From contig JAGIAH010000011.1 in assembly GCA_017744915.1 (NCBI GenBank), forward strand, positions 1 through 64,000: 64,000 nt of DNA, read 5' to 3'. Below are positions 25,962-34,761 of this stretch, piece after piece. The notes beneath the pieces are model-generated. The model was not told where the DNA came from, did not search any database, and worked only from the letters and a program-made list of their open reading frames with translations. Source of the DNA: Agrobacterium tumefaciens (GTDB lineage: Bacteria; Pseudomonadota; Alphaproteobacteria; Rhizobiales; Rhizobiaceae). How positions within the stretch are numbered: position 1 is the first letter of the stretch; each line of letters opens with the position of its first letter. A program made the position numbers and the translations under genes.

Positions 25962-26375
25962 CTAGAAGCGTTTCTCAAGCCAGGTGATCGACTGGCCGGT
26001 GGAAAGCGGCGCGAGCGAGCCGATCTTCGTGAAACCGAAGCGTTCGTAGGTTCTCAGGGCATCCGGGTTCATCGTGTCTATATAGGCGCCCATGCAGCCG
26101 CGTTTTTTCGCTTCCTCTTCCGCCATGGCCAGCAGCCTCGGGCCGATGCCCTGGCCGCGCATGGTTTCCGGTATGAAAAGAAGCTGCACGTAAAGCCAGC
26201 CGCGGGCGGTATATCCCACCAGACCGCCGGTGACGGTGTTGTCGTCGTCACGGATGGTGATGTTGAGTTCGCGTTTGTCGCTTTCGCCGAAACGGGCGAG
26301 ATTATAGGCCACCAGCGGATCGCGGATGGCCTTTTCGACTTCCGCATCCGCGACATCGCTCAAAACGAAATTCAT
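25962..26375 (-). CDS. GNAT-family N-acetyltransferase
   Basis: A 137-residue GNAT acetyltransferase. LLFIPETMRGQGIGPRLLAMAEEEA (about residues 66-90) is the acetyl-CoA binding motif and NPDALRTYERFGFTKIG closes the domain. It resembles small GNATs annotated as acting on unknown amines. The start at 26375 is preferred; the frame reaches 26408 without family similarity. It follows a four-gene minus-strand cluster from which it is separated by 90 bases, but shares its strand. Confidence 0.78.
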   Translation of the reverse strand: MNFVLSDVADAEVEKAIRDPLVAYNLARFGESDKRELNITIRDDDNTVTGGLVGYTARGWLYVQLLFIPETMRGQGIGPRLLAMAEEEAKKRGCMGAYIDTMNPDALRTYERFGFTKIGSLAPLSTGQSITWLEKRF

Positions 26376-26465
26376 GCTTTTTTCCCCGGCACGCCGAGCG
26401 GCGGCCATTTCTCGTTTTCCAATCCGAGACGTGGAAAACCCCGTGCCTTCGCCAAGGAAGGCTCC

Positions 26466-28550
26466 TTACCTGCCCTCACGCCACCAGAGCGCGGAGAAGG
26501 CGAGCAGCAGGGCGGCAAGCCCGGCAAAACCGGCAAAGAGCGGCAGGGTGTTGACGCCTTTCAGCACCGTCTCGTCGGTCATGCGTATCAGCATGCGATC
26601 CTCGTCGGCAACCCTGATATCGCCCCGTACGGGCAATATATCGGGAAGGGCGATCCGGCCGGAATTATCCGCAACCCGGTGCATGCTGCCCTTGGTGGCA
26701 TCGGCCAGCGGTTTCAGCGTTTCGGTCGTTGAAATCATTGCCTTGAATTCCGGCGCATCCACCGCGCCGACATGGACGAGGGTGGTGAAATCGCCATTCT
26801 TGATTTCGAACAGGCCGGTTTCATCCATGCGGCGCTCGATCCTGTAAAGACCCGGCTCGGTGCTGGTGAAAGCCATGTTCTCTGTCTTGCCGGAAGGGAA
26901 ACGCACGCTCGCCTGACCGGGATCATCGCCGATGGTCTGGCGGGTGATTTGCAATGTGCGGCCGTTGGCCCGCGCCGTCAGCGCCTCTTCCTCAAGCTCG
27001 GGCTCTTTCATCAGCCAGTGGGCGATGCGGCGATAAAGCGCCACATGCGGGCCACCGCCTTCAAAACCGCGCGCCCAGAGCCAGCCCTGATCAGACAGCA
27101 GCATGGCGACACGGCCTTCGCCCTGACGGTTCAGCACCAGCAGAGGATCCTGCCCGTCGCCCAGCATCACGGTCTGGCCCTGCGGCGGGTCGACGCTGAT
27201 GGTGCGGAACCAGCGGCCCCATTGCGGCGGCTCGTTGCCGGAGCCATCGAGGCCACGGGTGACGGGGTGTTTCTTGCCCGCTTCCGAAAGGCGCGGATAA
27301 AAGGCGGCCTGATGCACCTGGCCGGTTGGCTGCGCCGGCAACACGGAGGCGAGCGGCGTCATGGCGATCGAATCCTGTCCGGCATGTTCCGGCCCGGCGG
27401 CGATCAGGAGCGCGCCGCCCTTTTCGACATATTGGGCGATGTAATCGTAATAAAGGATCGGCAGCACGCCGCGATGCTGGTAGCGGTCGAAGATGATGAG
27501 GTCGAAATCGTTGATCTTTTCCACGAACAATTCGCGGGTGGGGAAGGCGATCAGCGAGAGTTCGTTGATCGGCGTGCCATCCTGTTTTTCCGGCGGGCGC
27601 AGAATGGTGAAATGCACCAGATCGACCGAGGCGTCGGATTTCAGGAGGTTGCGCCAGGCGCGTTCGCCGGCATGCGGCTCGCCGGAGACGAGCAGCACGC
27701 GCAGGTTCTGGCGGATGCCTTCGATCAGGTGAACGGCACGGTTGTTGGCGGCCGTCACTTCGCCCGGAAGCTCTGCGACGGAAAATTCCATGACATTGTT
27801 GCCGCCACGCGGAACCTTGAAGTTGAACGGCGTCGGCTGGCCGGGTGTGGCCTGCAAGGTGGCGATTTCCTCGCCATTCATCTTCACCGTCACTTCCGCC
27901 GAACCGCCGCCTGCGGAGCGGCCATCATCGAAGACGCGCAGCGTCAGCTGCTGTTCTTCATTGACGATGCCGAAGCGCGGGGCGCGGACGATCTCGATAC
28001 GGCGGTCGAATTCATCGGCCTTGCCGGTGATCAGCCCATGTACGGGGGCGCGGAAACCGAGCGCCTGTTCGGCATTGGGCAGGGCATTCGGGATATCGTG
28101 AATCTGGCCATCGCTGAGGAAGATCGCGCCGCCGACGCGCGACGGTGAGACATCCGAAACGGCGGAGGAAAGCGCCGAGAAAAGTTGCGTCGAGGGCGAA
28201 TCGCTTTCACCATTGTCGCGCACTTCGACGATGCGCGGCTCGATGCGCGGGAACCGGGAAAGCCGATCCTTCAGGGTTTCCAGCGCCGTATCGGTCATTT
28301 GCGGCCGGTCCTGCACGTCCTGGCTCTGCGAGCGGTCGACGATGACGGGCACGATGGTGGAGAGCGGCTCGCGTTCCTCCTGCGTCAGAAGCGGATTGGC
28401 GATGGCAGCGAGCAAGGCGGCAAGCGCCAGCCCGCGCAGCCATGCGCCACGCACGCCGCGCCACAGGCCGATGAAGGAGAGGGCAAGCGCTGCAACGGCC
28501 AGAATGGCGATCACGATCCACGGCAGGAAGGGGGCGAAGGTCAATGTCAT
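26466..28550 (-). CDS. Membrane-anchored glutamine-amidotransferase-like/VWA-like protein
   Basis: A 694-residue membrane protein. Two hydrophobic segments lie near the N-terminus (about 8-28 and 35-52) and one at the C-terminus (about 667-688), with a large extracytoplasmic middle. The region VIVDRSQSQDVQDRPQM through GGAIFLSDGQIHD (about 70-150) looks like a degenerate VWA fold; the part after residue 260 (LLVSGEPHAGERAWRNLLKS, then LIIFDRYQHRGVLP and LIAAGPEHAG) resembles the class I glutamine amidotransferase fold lacking its catalytic Cys. It is the last gene of the MoxR-DUF58-BatA cluster, one base behind its neighbour. Function unknown. Confidence 0.75.
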   Translation of the reverse strand: MTLTFAPFLPWIVIAILAVAALALSFIGLWRGVRGAWLRGLALAALLAAIANPLLTQEEREPLSTIVPVIVDRSQSQDVQDRPQMTDTALETLKDRLSRFPRIEPRIVEVRDNGESDSPSTQLFSALSSAVSDVSPSRVGGAIFLSDGQIHDIPNALPNAEQALGFRAPVHGLITGKADEFDRRIEIVRAPRFGIVNEEQQLTLRVFDDGRSAGGGSAEVTVKMNGEEIATLQATPGQPTPFNFKVPRGGNNVMEFSVAELPGEVTAANNRAVHLIEGIRQNLRVLLVSGEPHAGERAWRNLLKSDASVDLVHFTILRPPEKQDGTPINELSLIAFPTRELFVEKINDFDLIIFDRYQHRGVLPILYYDYIAQYVEKGGALLIAAGPEHAGQDSIAMTPLASVLPAQPTGQVHQAAFYPRLSEAGKKHPVTRGLDGSGNEPPQWGRWFRTISVDPPQGQTVMLGDGQDPLLVLNRQGEGRVAMLLSDQGWLWARGFEGGGPHVALYRRIAHWLMKEPELEEEALTARANGRTLQITRQTIGDDPGQASVRFPSGKTENMAFTSTEPGLYRIERRMDETGLFEIKNGDFTTLVHVGAVDAPEFKAMISTTETLKPLADATKGSMHRVADNSGRIALPDILPVRGDIRVADEDRMLIRMTDETVLKGVNTLPLFAGFAGLAALLLAFSALWWREGR

Positions 28551-28551
28551 G

Positions 28552-31362
28552 TCACTGCCCCAACCGTTCGAGAAGTGCGGGAACGTGGACCTGATCGGCC
28601 TTGTAGTTGCCGGTCAGCATATACATCATGATGTTGACGCCGGAGCGGAAGGCGTGTTCGCGCTGCATTTCATCCGGCGGCACGGTGGGCAGAACCGGCG
28701 CGCCCTGCGCGTCCACCGCCCAGGCGCCGGCAAAGTCATTGCCGGTTATCATGATCGGCGTCACGCCATCGCCGGAGGAGGAGAGGCCCGAGGTGGTTTT
28801 GGCCGCGCCCTGGCGCGATTCCACCCAGAGCGGCGAACCGTTGTAACGGCCGGGGAAATTGGTGAGCAGGTAGAAGGATCGCGTCAGAACGTGGTCCTCC
28901 GGCACGGGCTCCAAGGGTGGAATGTCGATATTGGCGAGGATCGCCTGCAGGCGTTCGCCATTGGCGCTGGTCGCGCCATTGTCGAGCGAGGAGAACTGGT
29001 CGCGCGTATCGAAGAGCACGGTGCCGCCGGCGCGCATATAGGCGTCGATACGCGAGATGGCGGCGCTCGACGGCATGGGGGCAGTCGCCGATACCGGCCA
29101 GTAGATGATCGGATAAAACGACAGCTCATCCTTGGAGATGTCGAGGCCGACCGGCTGACCGGGCTCCAGCGTCGTGCGCCAGGTGAGGAACTCGCTCAAA
29201 CCCTGCAAACCCTGCTCGGAAATGCGGTCGACATCGTCTTCGCCGGTGCGCACATAAGCAAGGTGCGTCGTATCCAGCCGCTCGAAAATCTGCTCGTCGC
29301 CGGGCTTCGGATCGTCGGCGCGGGCGTCCGTCGGGGACATGGCGGCGAAAGCGCCGAGCGCCAGCAGCAGGGTGGCGGCTGTCGCGCTGCGGGCTTTCGG
29401 CAGGCGCGCGAAGGCGCCGCTCATGAAGAGCACGATCAGGCTGTCGGCGATCAGCATCAGGAAGGCGGCGATGAAGAGGGCCGGGCGCAGCGATTTCGCC
29501 GTTTCGCCGATCAGCGCTTCGCTGGTGGTGTTCACGCCTGCAAGCGAGGTATCGAGCGGGCGCAGCGTCGCGCCGGCCGGCAGAAGATTGAGAGCCACGA
29601 AACCATCCTCTGTGCCATAAAGGCCGGGGGGATTGTCGAAACCGGTGCGCGGCGGTTGGCCGGCACGCATTTCGAGCGGCCGGGCAGTGCCGACTTCAGC
29701 AGACAGCGCGCCTTCGGCTGTCAGCAGCCGGAAGGGTGGCAACGCGGCAGCGGGCGCATTGGCGGAGGCCGACGCGCCGCCGGCCTTCGACAGTTGCACG
29801 ATACGGCGCAGCATATCGACGAAATGGCCGGAAATCGGCAGGTCGGACCAGCTCGCCTCGGCGCTGACATGGAAGAGCACGATGCGGCCCGCCTCGATCG
29901 TACGGGTGGTGACGAGCGGCGTGCCGTCAGCAAGGCTTGCCCAGGTGCGTTCGGCGAGATCCGGTGTCGGCTCGGCCAGAACCTGGCGTTTGACGAGAAT
30001 ACCATCGGCCTTCGGCATGCCGGCAAAGGCGCCGAAGCTTGGGAAATCCGCAAGTGGTTGCGGCTCGGCCCAGGAGAGCGCGCCGCCAAGCGCACGTTCG
30101 CCCTGCCTGAGCGTCACCGGCACCAGCGGATCGTCGGCAGGGGCCGCGGCAAGGCGGGGACCAGCAAAGCGGATCAGCGTGCCGCCACCGGCGAGCCAGC
30201 GTTGCAGCGGCTGATAGGTTTCTTGCGGCAGACGGCCGATATCGGCCATGACGATGACGGACGGGTTGGATTGCAGGATTTCCGGGATAGCCTGCGCCAG
30301 ATCGGCCTGCCGCTGCGGGATGAGATCGGCAAAAGGCTGAAGTGCGCGGCTGATGTAATAAAGCGGCTGCAGCAGCGGCTGGAAATCATTGCCGGTTTCG
30401 CCGGCCAGCAGTGCAACCCGGCGGCGGCGGAAACCATCATCGAGAAGGTGTACCGCACCCGCTGTCGAGACGCCTTCGAGGGAGAGGCGGGCGAAATCGT
30501 TACGCAGTTCGAAGGGCGCTTCCACGGTGGCCGTGGTTTCTGCCGCGCCAGGCGCGAAGCTGGCGGTGCCATTGGCGAGGATGCGGCCCTGGCTATCCTG
30601 CGCATTGACGGTCAGCCGCTCGGCTTCCGCCGTATCGAGCCGCGACAGCGTGACGCTCATGGCATCGGCATTGTTGGTGGCGCCGGTAATGGCGGCAATC
30701 GCCTTGCCATCGCCCCTGACGATACGGAATTCGGCCGGGGACAGGCTGGCGAAGGTTCTCATCGCGCTTTCATCCTGCGCGGTCGCGATGCCATCGGCGA
30801 TGTAGGCAAGCGTGCCGGGGGCCGCATCGTTCAGCGCTTCGGTGATGGCTTCCGCCGTGCGCACGCGGTCAGGAACCAGCGGTTTCGGCTTGGCGGCGGC
30901 AAGCTTGTCCAGCGCCACCGCCGTTGTTGCCGGCACGGCGTCATGTTCTGCATCGGCGGTGAAGCTGATGGAAACGGGGCGGTCGGCCCGTTCCGCATCG
31001 CCGATCAGGGCCTGCGCGGTTGCCACGCGTCTTTCCCAGTCGGGCGCGGAAGCCCAGCCATTGTCCACCACCAGCACCAGCGGGCCGCTACCGGCAATGC
31101 TGTTGTTGCGCGGGTTCACCACCGGGTCTGCCAGCGCGAAAATCACGGCGGCGGCGAGCGCGATGCGCAGCAGGGTCAGCCACCACGGGCTTTTCGACGG
31201 CGTTTCCTCGCGCTTCAGCACCGTTGCCAATATCTTCAGCGGTGGAAAGACCTCCGCCTTGGGGCGCGGCGGTGTGAGCCGCAGCAGCCACCAGATGACG
31301 GGCAGCGCCAAAAGGCCGAAGAGGATGTAGGGGCTGGTGAAGACGAAAGGCAATGCACTCAT
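28552..31362 (-). CDS. BatA-type N-terminus plus DUF4159 protein
   Basis: A 936-residue membrane protein. The first 85 residues are the BatA/aerotolerance-regulator N-terminal module with two membrane helices (FTSPYILFGLLALPVIWWLL and PWWLTLLRIALAAAVIFALA). A VWA-like segment follows (about 90-200, VLVVDNGWAS). Two more membrane helices lie near residues 595-640. The C-terminal about 230 residues are DUF4159 (HLAYVRTGEDDVDRISEQGL to the end, with GGTVLFDTRDQF). It overlaps the DUF58 gene by ATGA and precedes the 694-residue gene by one base. The role is unknown; MoxR-linked clusters are tied to envelope stress and protein maturation. Confidence 0.82.
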   Translation of the reverse strand: MSALPFVFTSPYILFGLLALPVIWWLLRLTPPRPKAEVFPPLKILATVLKREETPSKSPWWLTLLRIALAAAVIFALADPVVNPRNNSIAGSGPLVLVVDNGWASAPDWERRVATAQALIGDAERADRPVSISFTADAEHDAVPATTAVALDKLAAAKPKPLVPDRVRTAEAITEALNDAAPGTLAYIADGIATAQDESAMRTFASLSPAEFRIVRGDGKAIAAITGATNNADAMSVTLSRLDTAEAERLTVNAQDSQGRILANGTASFAPGAAETTATVEAPFELRNDFARLSLEGVSTAGAVHLLDDGFRRRRVALLAGETGNDFQPLLQPLYYISRALQPFADLIPQRQADLAQAIPEILQSNPSVIVMADIGRLPQETYQPLQRWLAGGGTLIRFAGPRLAAAPADDPLVPVTLRQGERALGGALSWAEPQPLADFPSFGAFAGMPKADGILVKRQVLAEPTPDLAERTWASLADGTPLVTTRTIEAGRIVLFHVSAEASWSDLPISGHFVDMLRRIVQLSKAGGASASANAPAAALPPFRLLTAEGALSAEVGTARPLEMRAGQPPRTGFDNPPGLYGTEDGFVALNLLPAGATLRPLDTSLAGVNTTSEALIGETAKSLRPALFIAAFLMLIADSLIVLFMSGAFARLPKARSATAATLLLALGAFAAMSPTDARADDPKPGDEQIFERLDTTHLAYVRTGEDDVDRISEQGLQGLSEFLTWRTTLEPGQPVGLDISKDELSFYPIIYWPVSATAPMPSSAAISRIDAYMRAGGTVLFDTRDQFSSLDNGATSANGERLQAILANIDIPPLEPVPEDHVLTRSFYLLTNFPGRYNGSPLWVESRQGAAKTTSGLSSSGDGVTPIMITGNDFAGAWAVDAQGAPVLPTVPPDEMQREHAFRSGVNIMMYMLTGNYKADQVHVPALLERLGQ

Positions 31363-32273
31363 CGACGGCCACCGCCTTGCGCGGGCGCGCCGGAAAGATA
31401 CATGTGCATGGCGACGAGCGCCTCGGAAGCGAGATGATCGGTGCGGTGGAACACAAAGTTCCAGCCGAGACGGCGCAGCGACGAGGACAGCGCCTCGCGC
31501 CTTGCGAGATACGCGCGGGTATAATCCTCGCGAATGGTCTCGGCGCGGCCGGAAACCAGTTTTTCGCCGGTTTCCGGATCGGTGAACTCGGTACGGCCGG
31601 AATAGGGGAAGGTTTCTTCGGCCGGATCGGCGATTTCCACCACATGGCCGCGCAGGCCTCGCCGCGCGAGCGGCGAAATCCGCTCCATCACGTTTTTCGC
31701 ATCATCGAGAAAATCGCCGATCAGGACGATGTCGCTCGCGCCGCGGATCATGCCTGTTTCCGGCATGCCTGTCGTCAGCGGCGCATGCATGATGGCGGCG
31801 GCCAGCCGTTCGGCGGCGTTTCTGGCCGAGACCGGTTCCATGATGCCGGGGCAGCCGATGCGTTCACCCGAGCGTGCGAGGATTTCCGCCAGCGCCAGCA
31901 TCAGCACCAGCGCCCGGCTTTCCTTGGAGACGGAGCCGAGGGTGGATTTGAACATCATCGACGGCGACATGTCGGCCCAGAGCCAGATGGTGTGGGCGGC
32001 TTCCCATTCCCGGTCGCGCACATAGGTATGGTCGTCGCGGGCCGAGCGCCGCCAGTCGATGCGCGACAGGCTTTCGCCTTCCGCATAGGGGCGGAACTGC
32101 CAGAAATTCTCGCCGATGCCGCGCTTGCGGCGGCCGTGCCAGCCCGCGGTGACGGTGTTGGCGATGCGCTTTGCCTCGACCATGCAGTCCGGCACCAGGG
32201 CGGCGCGCTGGCGCGCGCGCGCCAGAACTTCGCTACCCGGCGTCTTGTCTACGATCTGGCCGATGGATGCCAC
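31359..32273 (-). CDS. DUF58-domain protein
   Basis: A 304-residue DUF58 protein. The conserved core RRKRGIGENFWQFRPYAEGESLSRIDWRRSAR (about 48-79) is unmistakable, followed by the VWA-like segment WLWADMSPSMMF. The usual MoxR partner. The frame begins with a GTG at 32279, but AGGAG abuts it directly; the GTG at 32273 (MASIGQ) sits six bases behind that AGGAG and is the better start. It ends in an ATGA overlap with the DUF4159 gene. It has no membrane helix, unlike many DUF58 proteins. Confidence 0.85.
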   Translation of the reverse strand: MASIGQIVDKTPGSEVLARARQRAALVPDCMVEAKRIANTVTAGWHGRRKRGIGENFWQFRPYAEGESLSRIDWRRSARDDHTYVRDREWEAAHTIWLWADMSPSMMFKSTLGSVSKESRALVLMLALAEILARSGERIGCPGIMEPVSARNAAERLAAAIMHAPLTTGMPETGMIRGASDIVLIGDFLDDAKNVMERISPLARRGLRGHVVEIADPAEETFPYSGRTEFTDPETGEKLVSGRAETIREDYTRAYLARREALSSSLRRLGWNFVFHRTDHLASEALVAMHMYLSGAPAQGGGRR

Positions 32274-32310
32274 AGGCACTCCTTTCGCGAAAGGTTAGGC
32301 TCGCGTCTTT

Positions 32311-33321
32311 TTAATTCTTCGCCTGCTCCACGAGGGCTGCGATGACATCGCGCACCGACATGCCTTCGGCGCGGGCCGCAAAGGTCAGCGCCATGCGGTG
32401 TTCCAGCACCGGTTCGGCCAGTGCATGGACATCGTCCAGCGACGGTGCGAGGCGGCCTTCGTAAAGCGCGCGGGCGCGGGCCGTCAGCATCAGCGACTGG
32501 CCGGCGCGCGGACCCGGGCCCCAGGCAACGTGCTTGTCGGTCAATTTGTTGCCATGGCCGGGGCGGGCGGAGCGGACGAGCGACAGGATCGCATCCACCA
32601 CCTTGTCGCTGACCGGCATCTGGCGGATGAGCGCCTGGATTTCCATCAGGCGCTCCGCATCGATCACGCCGCGTGCTTCGCCGGAGGCGGTGCCCGTCGT
32701 GTCGAGCAGGATCTGGCGTTCGGCGGCAAGCTCGGGATAGCCGACATCGACCTGCAGCAGGAAGCGGTCCAGCTGGGCTTCGGGCAGCGGATAGGTGCCT
32801 TCCTGTTCCAGCGGATTCTGGGTGGCGAGTACGTGGAAGGGTTTCGGCAGCTCATAGGTCTGGCCGGCCACGGTGATGTGGTATTCCTGCATGGCCTGCA
32901 ACAGCGCGGACTGCGTGCGCGGGCTGGCGCGGTTGATTTCGTCGGCCATCAGCAGCTGGCCGAAAATCGGGCCCTTGATGAAACGGAAGGAACGGCGGCC
33001 GTTTTCATCCTGGTCCATGACTTCGGAACCGAGGATGTCCGAGGGCATCAGGTCCGGCGTGAACTGGATGCGGTTGGCATCAAGGCCGAGCACGGTGCCG
33101 AGCGTGGTGACGAGCTTGGTCTTGGCAAGACCGGGAACGCCGACGAGCAAAGCATGGCCACCGGAGAGGATGGCGAGAAGCGTGTTCTGCACCACTTTTT
33201 CCTGGCCGAAAATGACCTTGGAGACTTCCGTGCGGATGGCCGCTATGTCGGAAAGCGCCTTTTCGGCCGAGGCGACGATGGCCTTTTCATCGAGGGTTTC
33301 GCCGGTATTCATCACGCCCAT
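32311..33321 (-). CDS. MoxR-family AAA+ ATPase
   Basis: A 336-residue MoxR AAA+ ATPase. Walker A is GVPGLAKT (about residues 79-86), Walker B is LLMADEINRASPRTQSALLQ, sensor 1 is VLATQNPLEQEGTYPLPEAQLDRF and the C-terminal lid holds WGPGPRAGQSLMLTARA. MoxR proteins act as chaperones that mature or load partners with VWA domains, here the DUF58 and BatA-like proteins encoded next. It is the promoter-proximal gene of the four. GAGGAG precedes the ATG at 33321. Confidence 0.92.
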   Translation of the reverse strand: MGVMNTGETLDEKAIVASAEKALSDIAAIRTEVSKVIFGQEKVVQNTLLAILSGGHALLVGVPGLAKTKLVTTLGTVLGLDANRIQFTPDLMPSDILGSEVMDQDENGRRSFRFIKGPIFGQLLMADEINRASPRTQSALLQAMQEYHITVAGQTYELPKPFHVLATQNPLEQEGTYPLPEAQLDRFLLQVDVGYPELAAERQILLDTTGTASGEARGVIDAERLMEIQALIRQMPVSDKVVDAILSLVRSARPGHGNKLTDKHVAWGPGPRAGQSLMLTARARALYEGRLAPSLDDVHALAEPVLEHRMALTFAARAEGMSVRDVIAALVEQAKN

Positions 33322-33496
33322 GTCGCTCTCCTCATACCTTCGCCGCTGTCACAGTCGCATCCCGGTTTCGCTGGCAGTCGGCCGGGACGGATTTTGCGCT
33401 GCATATAGCTTATTGCTCTCTTGGCCGCTGACAAGCGCCATTCGAATGACTATGTCGTGACTTAGTATTTCCTTATCGGCAAAGCGAGACTCGAAT

Positions 33497-34126
33497 ATGG
33501 CAGCGGAGACGATAAATTCGGCGGGTGACGCGGCCGGGCTGGCGGCGATGATTTCCCGCGCCGCCGAACAGACCGGCGATGCCAAGCGCGGGCCGGCCCC
33601 GGTGGAGCGCTGGAATCCGCCCTTTTGCGGCGATCTCGACATGGAAATCCGTGCTGACGGCACCTGGTTCTACCTCGGCACGCCCATCGGCAGGGCACCT
33701 CTGGTGAGGCTGTTTTCCACGGTTCTGCGCAAGGATGAGGATGGGAAGACCTACCTCGTAACTCCTGTGGAAAAAGTCGGCATCCGTGTGGTGGATGCGC
33801 CTTTCGTGGCGGTGGAGATGAAGGCGACTGCGGGGGAGGAGGACGGCGAGCCTTTGCTCACCTTCCGCACCAATGTCGGCGATGTGGTGGAGGCGGGGCC
33901 GGAGCACCCTCTGCGCTTTGAAATTTTCGGTGAGAACCGTGAATTGAAGCCCTATATTCTGGTGCGTGGCCGGCTGGAAGCGCTCGTTTCGCGGGCGGTG
34001 ATGTATGATCTTGTCGCGCTCGGCGAGGTGATCGACGTGGATGGCGTCGATATGTTCGCCCTGCGCTCGGGCGGGGTGATCTTTCCGGTCATGCCCGCCA
34101 ATGAACTGGAACGGCTTTCGCAATGA
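33497..34126 (+). CDS. DUF1285 protein
   Basis: A 209-residue protein of the DUF1285 family: WNPPFCGDLDMEIRADGTWFYLGTPIGR near residue 40 is the diagnostic block and the remainder is two small beta-rich modules. Function unknown. It is the first gene of a tightly overlapped operon with a CoA pyrophosphatase and the tRNA CCA-adding enzyme (ATGA overlaps at 34123 and 34758). That order is conserved in many alphaproteobacteria by my recollection, hinting at a link to nucleotide or RNA quality control. Confidence 0.85.
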   Translation: MAAETINSAGDAAGLAAMISRAAEQTGDAKRGPAPVERWNPPFCGDLDMEIRADGTWFYLGTPIGRAPLVRLFSTVLRKDEDGKTYLVTPVEKVGIRVVDAPFVAVEMKATAGEEDGEPLLTFRTNVGDVVEAGPEHPLRFEIFGENRELKPYILVRGRLEALVSRAVMYDLVALGEVIDVDGVDMFALRSGGVIFPVMPANELERLSQ

Positions 34127-34761
34127 CGATGACGACAATGGGCCTCAAGGCTTTTACCGCTAGCGATTTCCGCCGCCGGGTGCTGCAGGAAGGCGAGGGC
34201 GTGGCCGAGCGGGAGCATGGCGACCATGTGCTCAATCCGGGCGTGGTGCTTTCCGGCAATGGCATCAAGCTCAAGGATGCCGCCGTGCTGGTGCCGGTGA
34301 TCGACGATGGCGACGATGCGCGGGTGATCTTCACCCAGCGCACCTCCACCCTGCGTAAGCATTCCGGCCAGATTTCCTTTCCGGGCGGCGGCATCGATGC
34401 CGAGGACCGCACACCGGAGGAAGCGGCGCTGCGCGAGACGGAAGAGGAAATCGGGCTTTCGCGTTCTTTCGTTGAAACGGTCGGCCGCCTGCCGGACTAT
34501 ATTTCCGGGACGGGTTTTCGCATCAAACCGGTGCTGTCGGTCGTCCGCCCCGGCTTTGACCTGACGCTCAATCCGACGGAAGTGGATGAGGTTTTCGAAG
34601 TGCCGCTGTCCTTCCTGATGGACCCGGCCAATCACGGGTGCGGCAGCCGCATCTTTCAGGGGAAGGAGCGGTTTTTCTACGAAATGCCCTATGGCGAGCG
34701 CTACATTTGGGGCATTACGGCGGGTATCGTGCGGACGATTTACGAGAGGTTTTATTCATGA
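34123..34761 (+). CDS. Nudix CoA pyrophosphatase
   Basis: A 212-residue Nudix hydrolase of the coenzyme A pyrophosphatase (NudL/YeaB) group. The UPF0035-type motif FTQRTSTLRKHSGQISFPGGG precedes a complete Nudix box ending in RETEEEIGL, the arrangement that marks CoA-specific members. It would cleave CoA to 3',5'-ADP and phosphopantetheine. The gene overlaps its neighbours on both sides by four bases. The short N-terminus MTMTTMG offers two starts six codons apart. Confidence 0.88.
   Translation: MTMTTMGLKAFTASDFRRRVLQEGEGVAEREHGDHVLNPGVVLSGNGIKLKDAAVLVPVIDDGDDARVIFTQRTSTLRKHSGQISFPGGGIDAEDRTPEEAALRETEEEIGLSRSFVETVGRLPDYISGTGFRIKPVLSVVRPGFDLTLNPTEVDEVFEVPLSFLMDPANHGCGSRIFQGKERFFYEMPYGERYIWGITAGIVRTIYERFYS

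Noticed and set aside
28213-31437. Very long open frame on the plus strand opposite the DUF4159 gene
   Set aside because: It is an antisense shadow caused by GC-rich codon use; the minus-strand gene has recognisable domains and ribosome coupling, and the plus frame has none.
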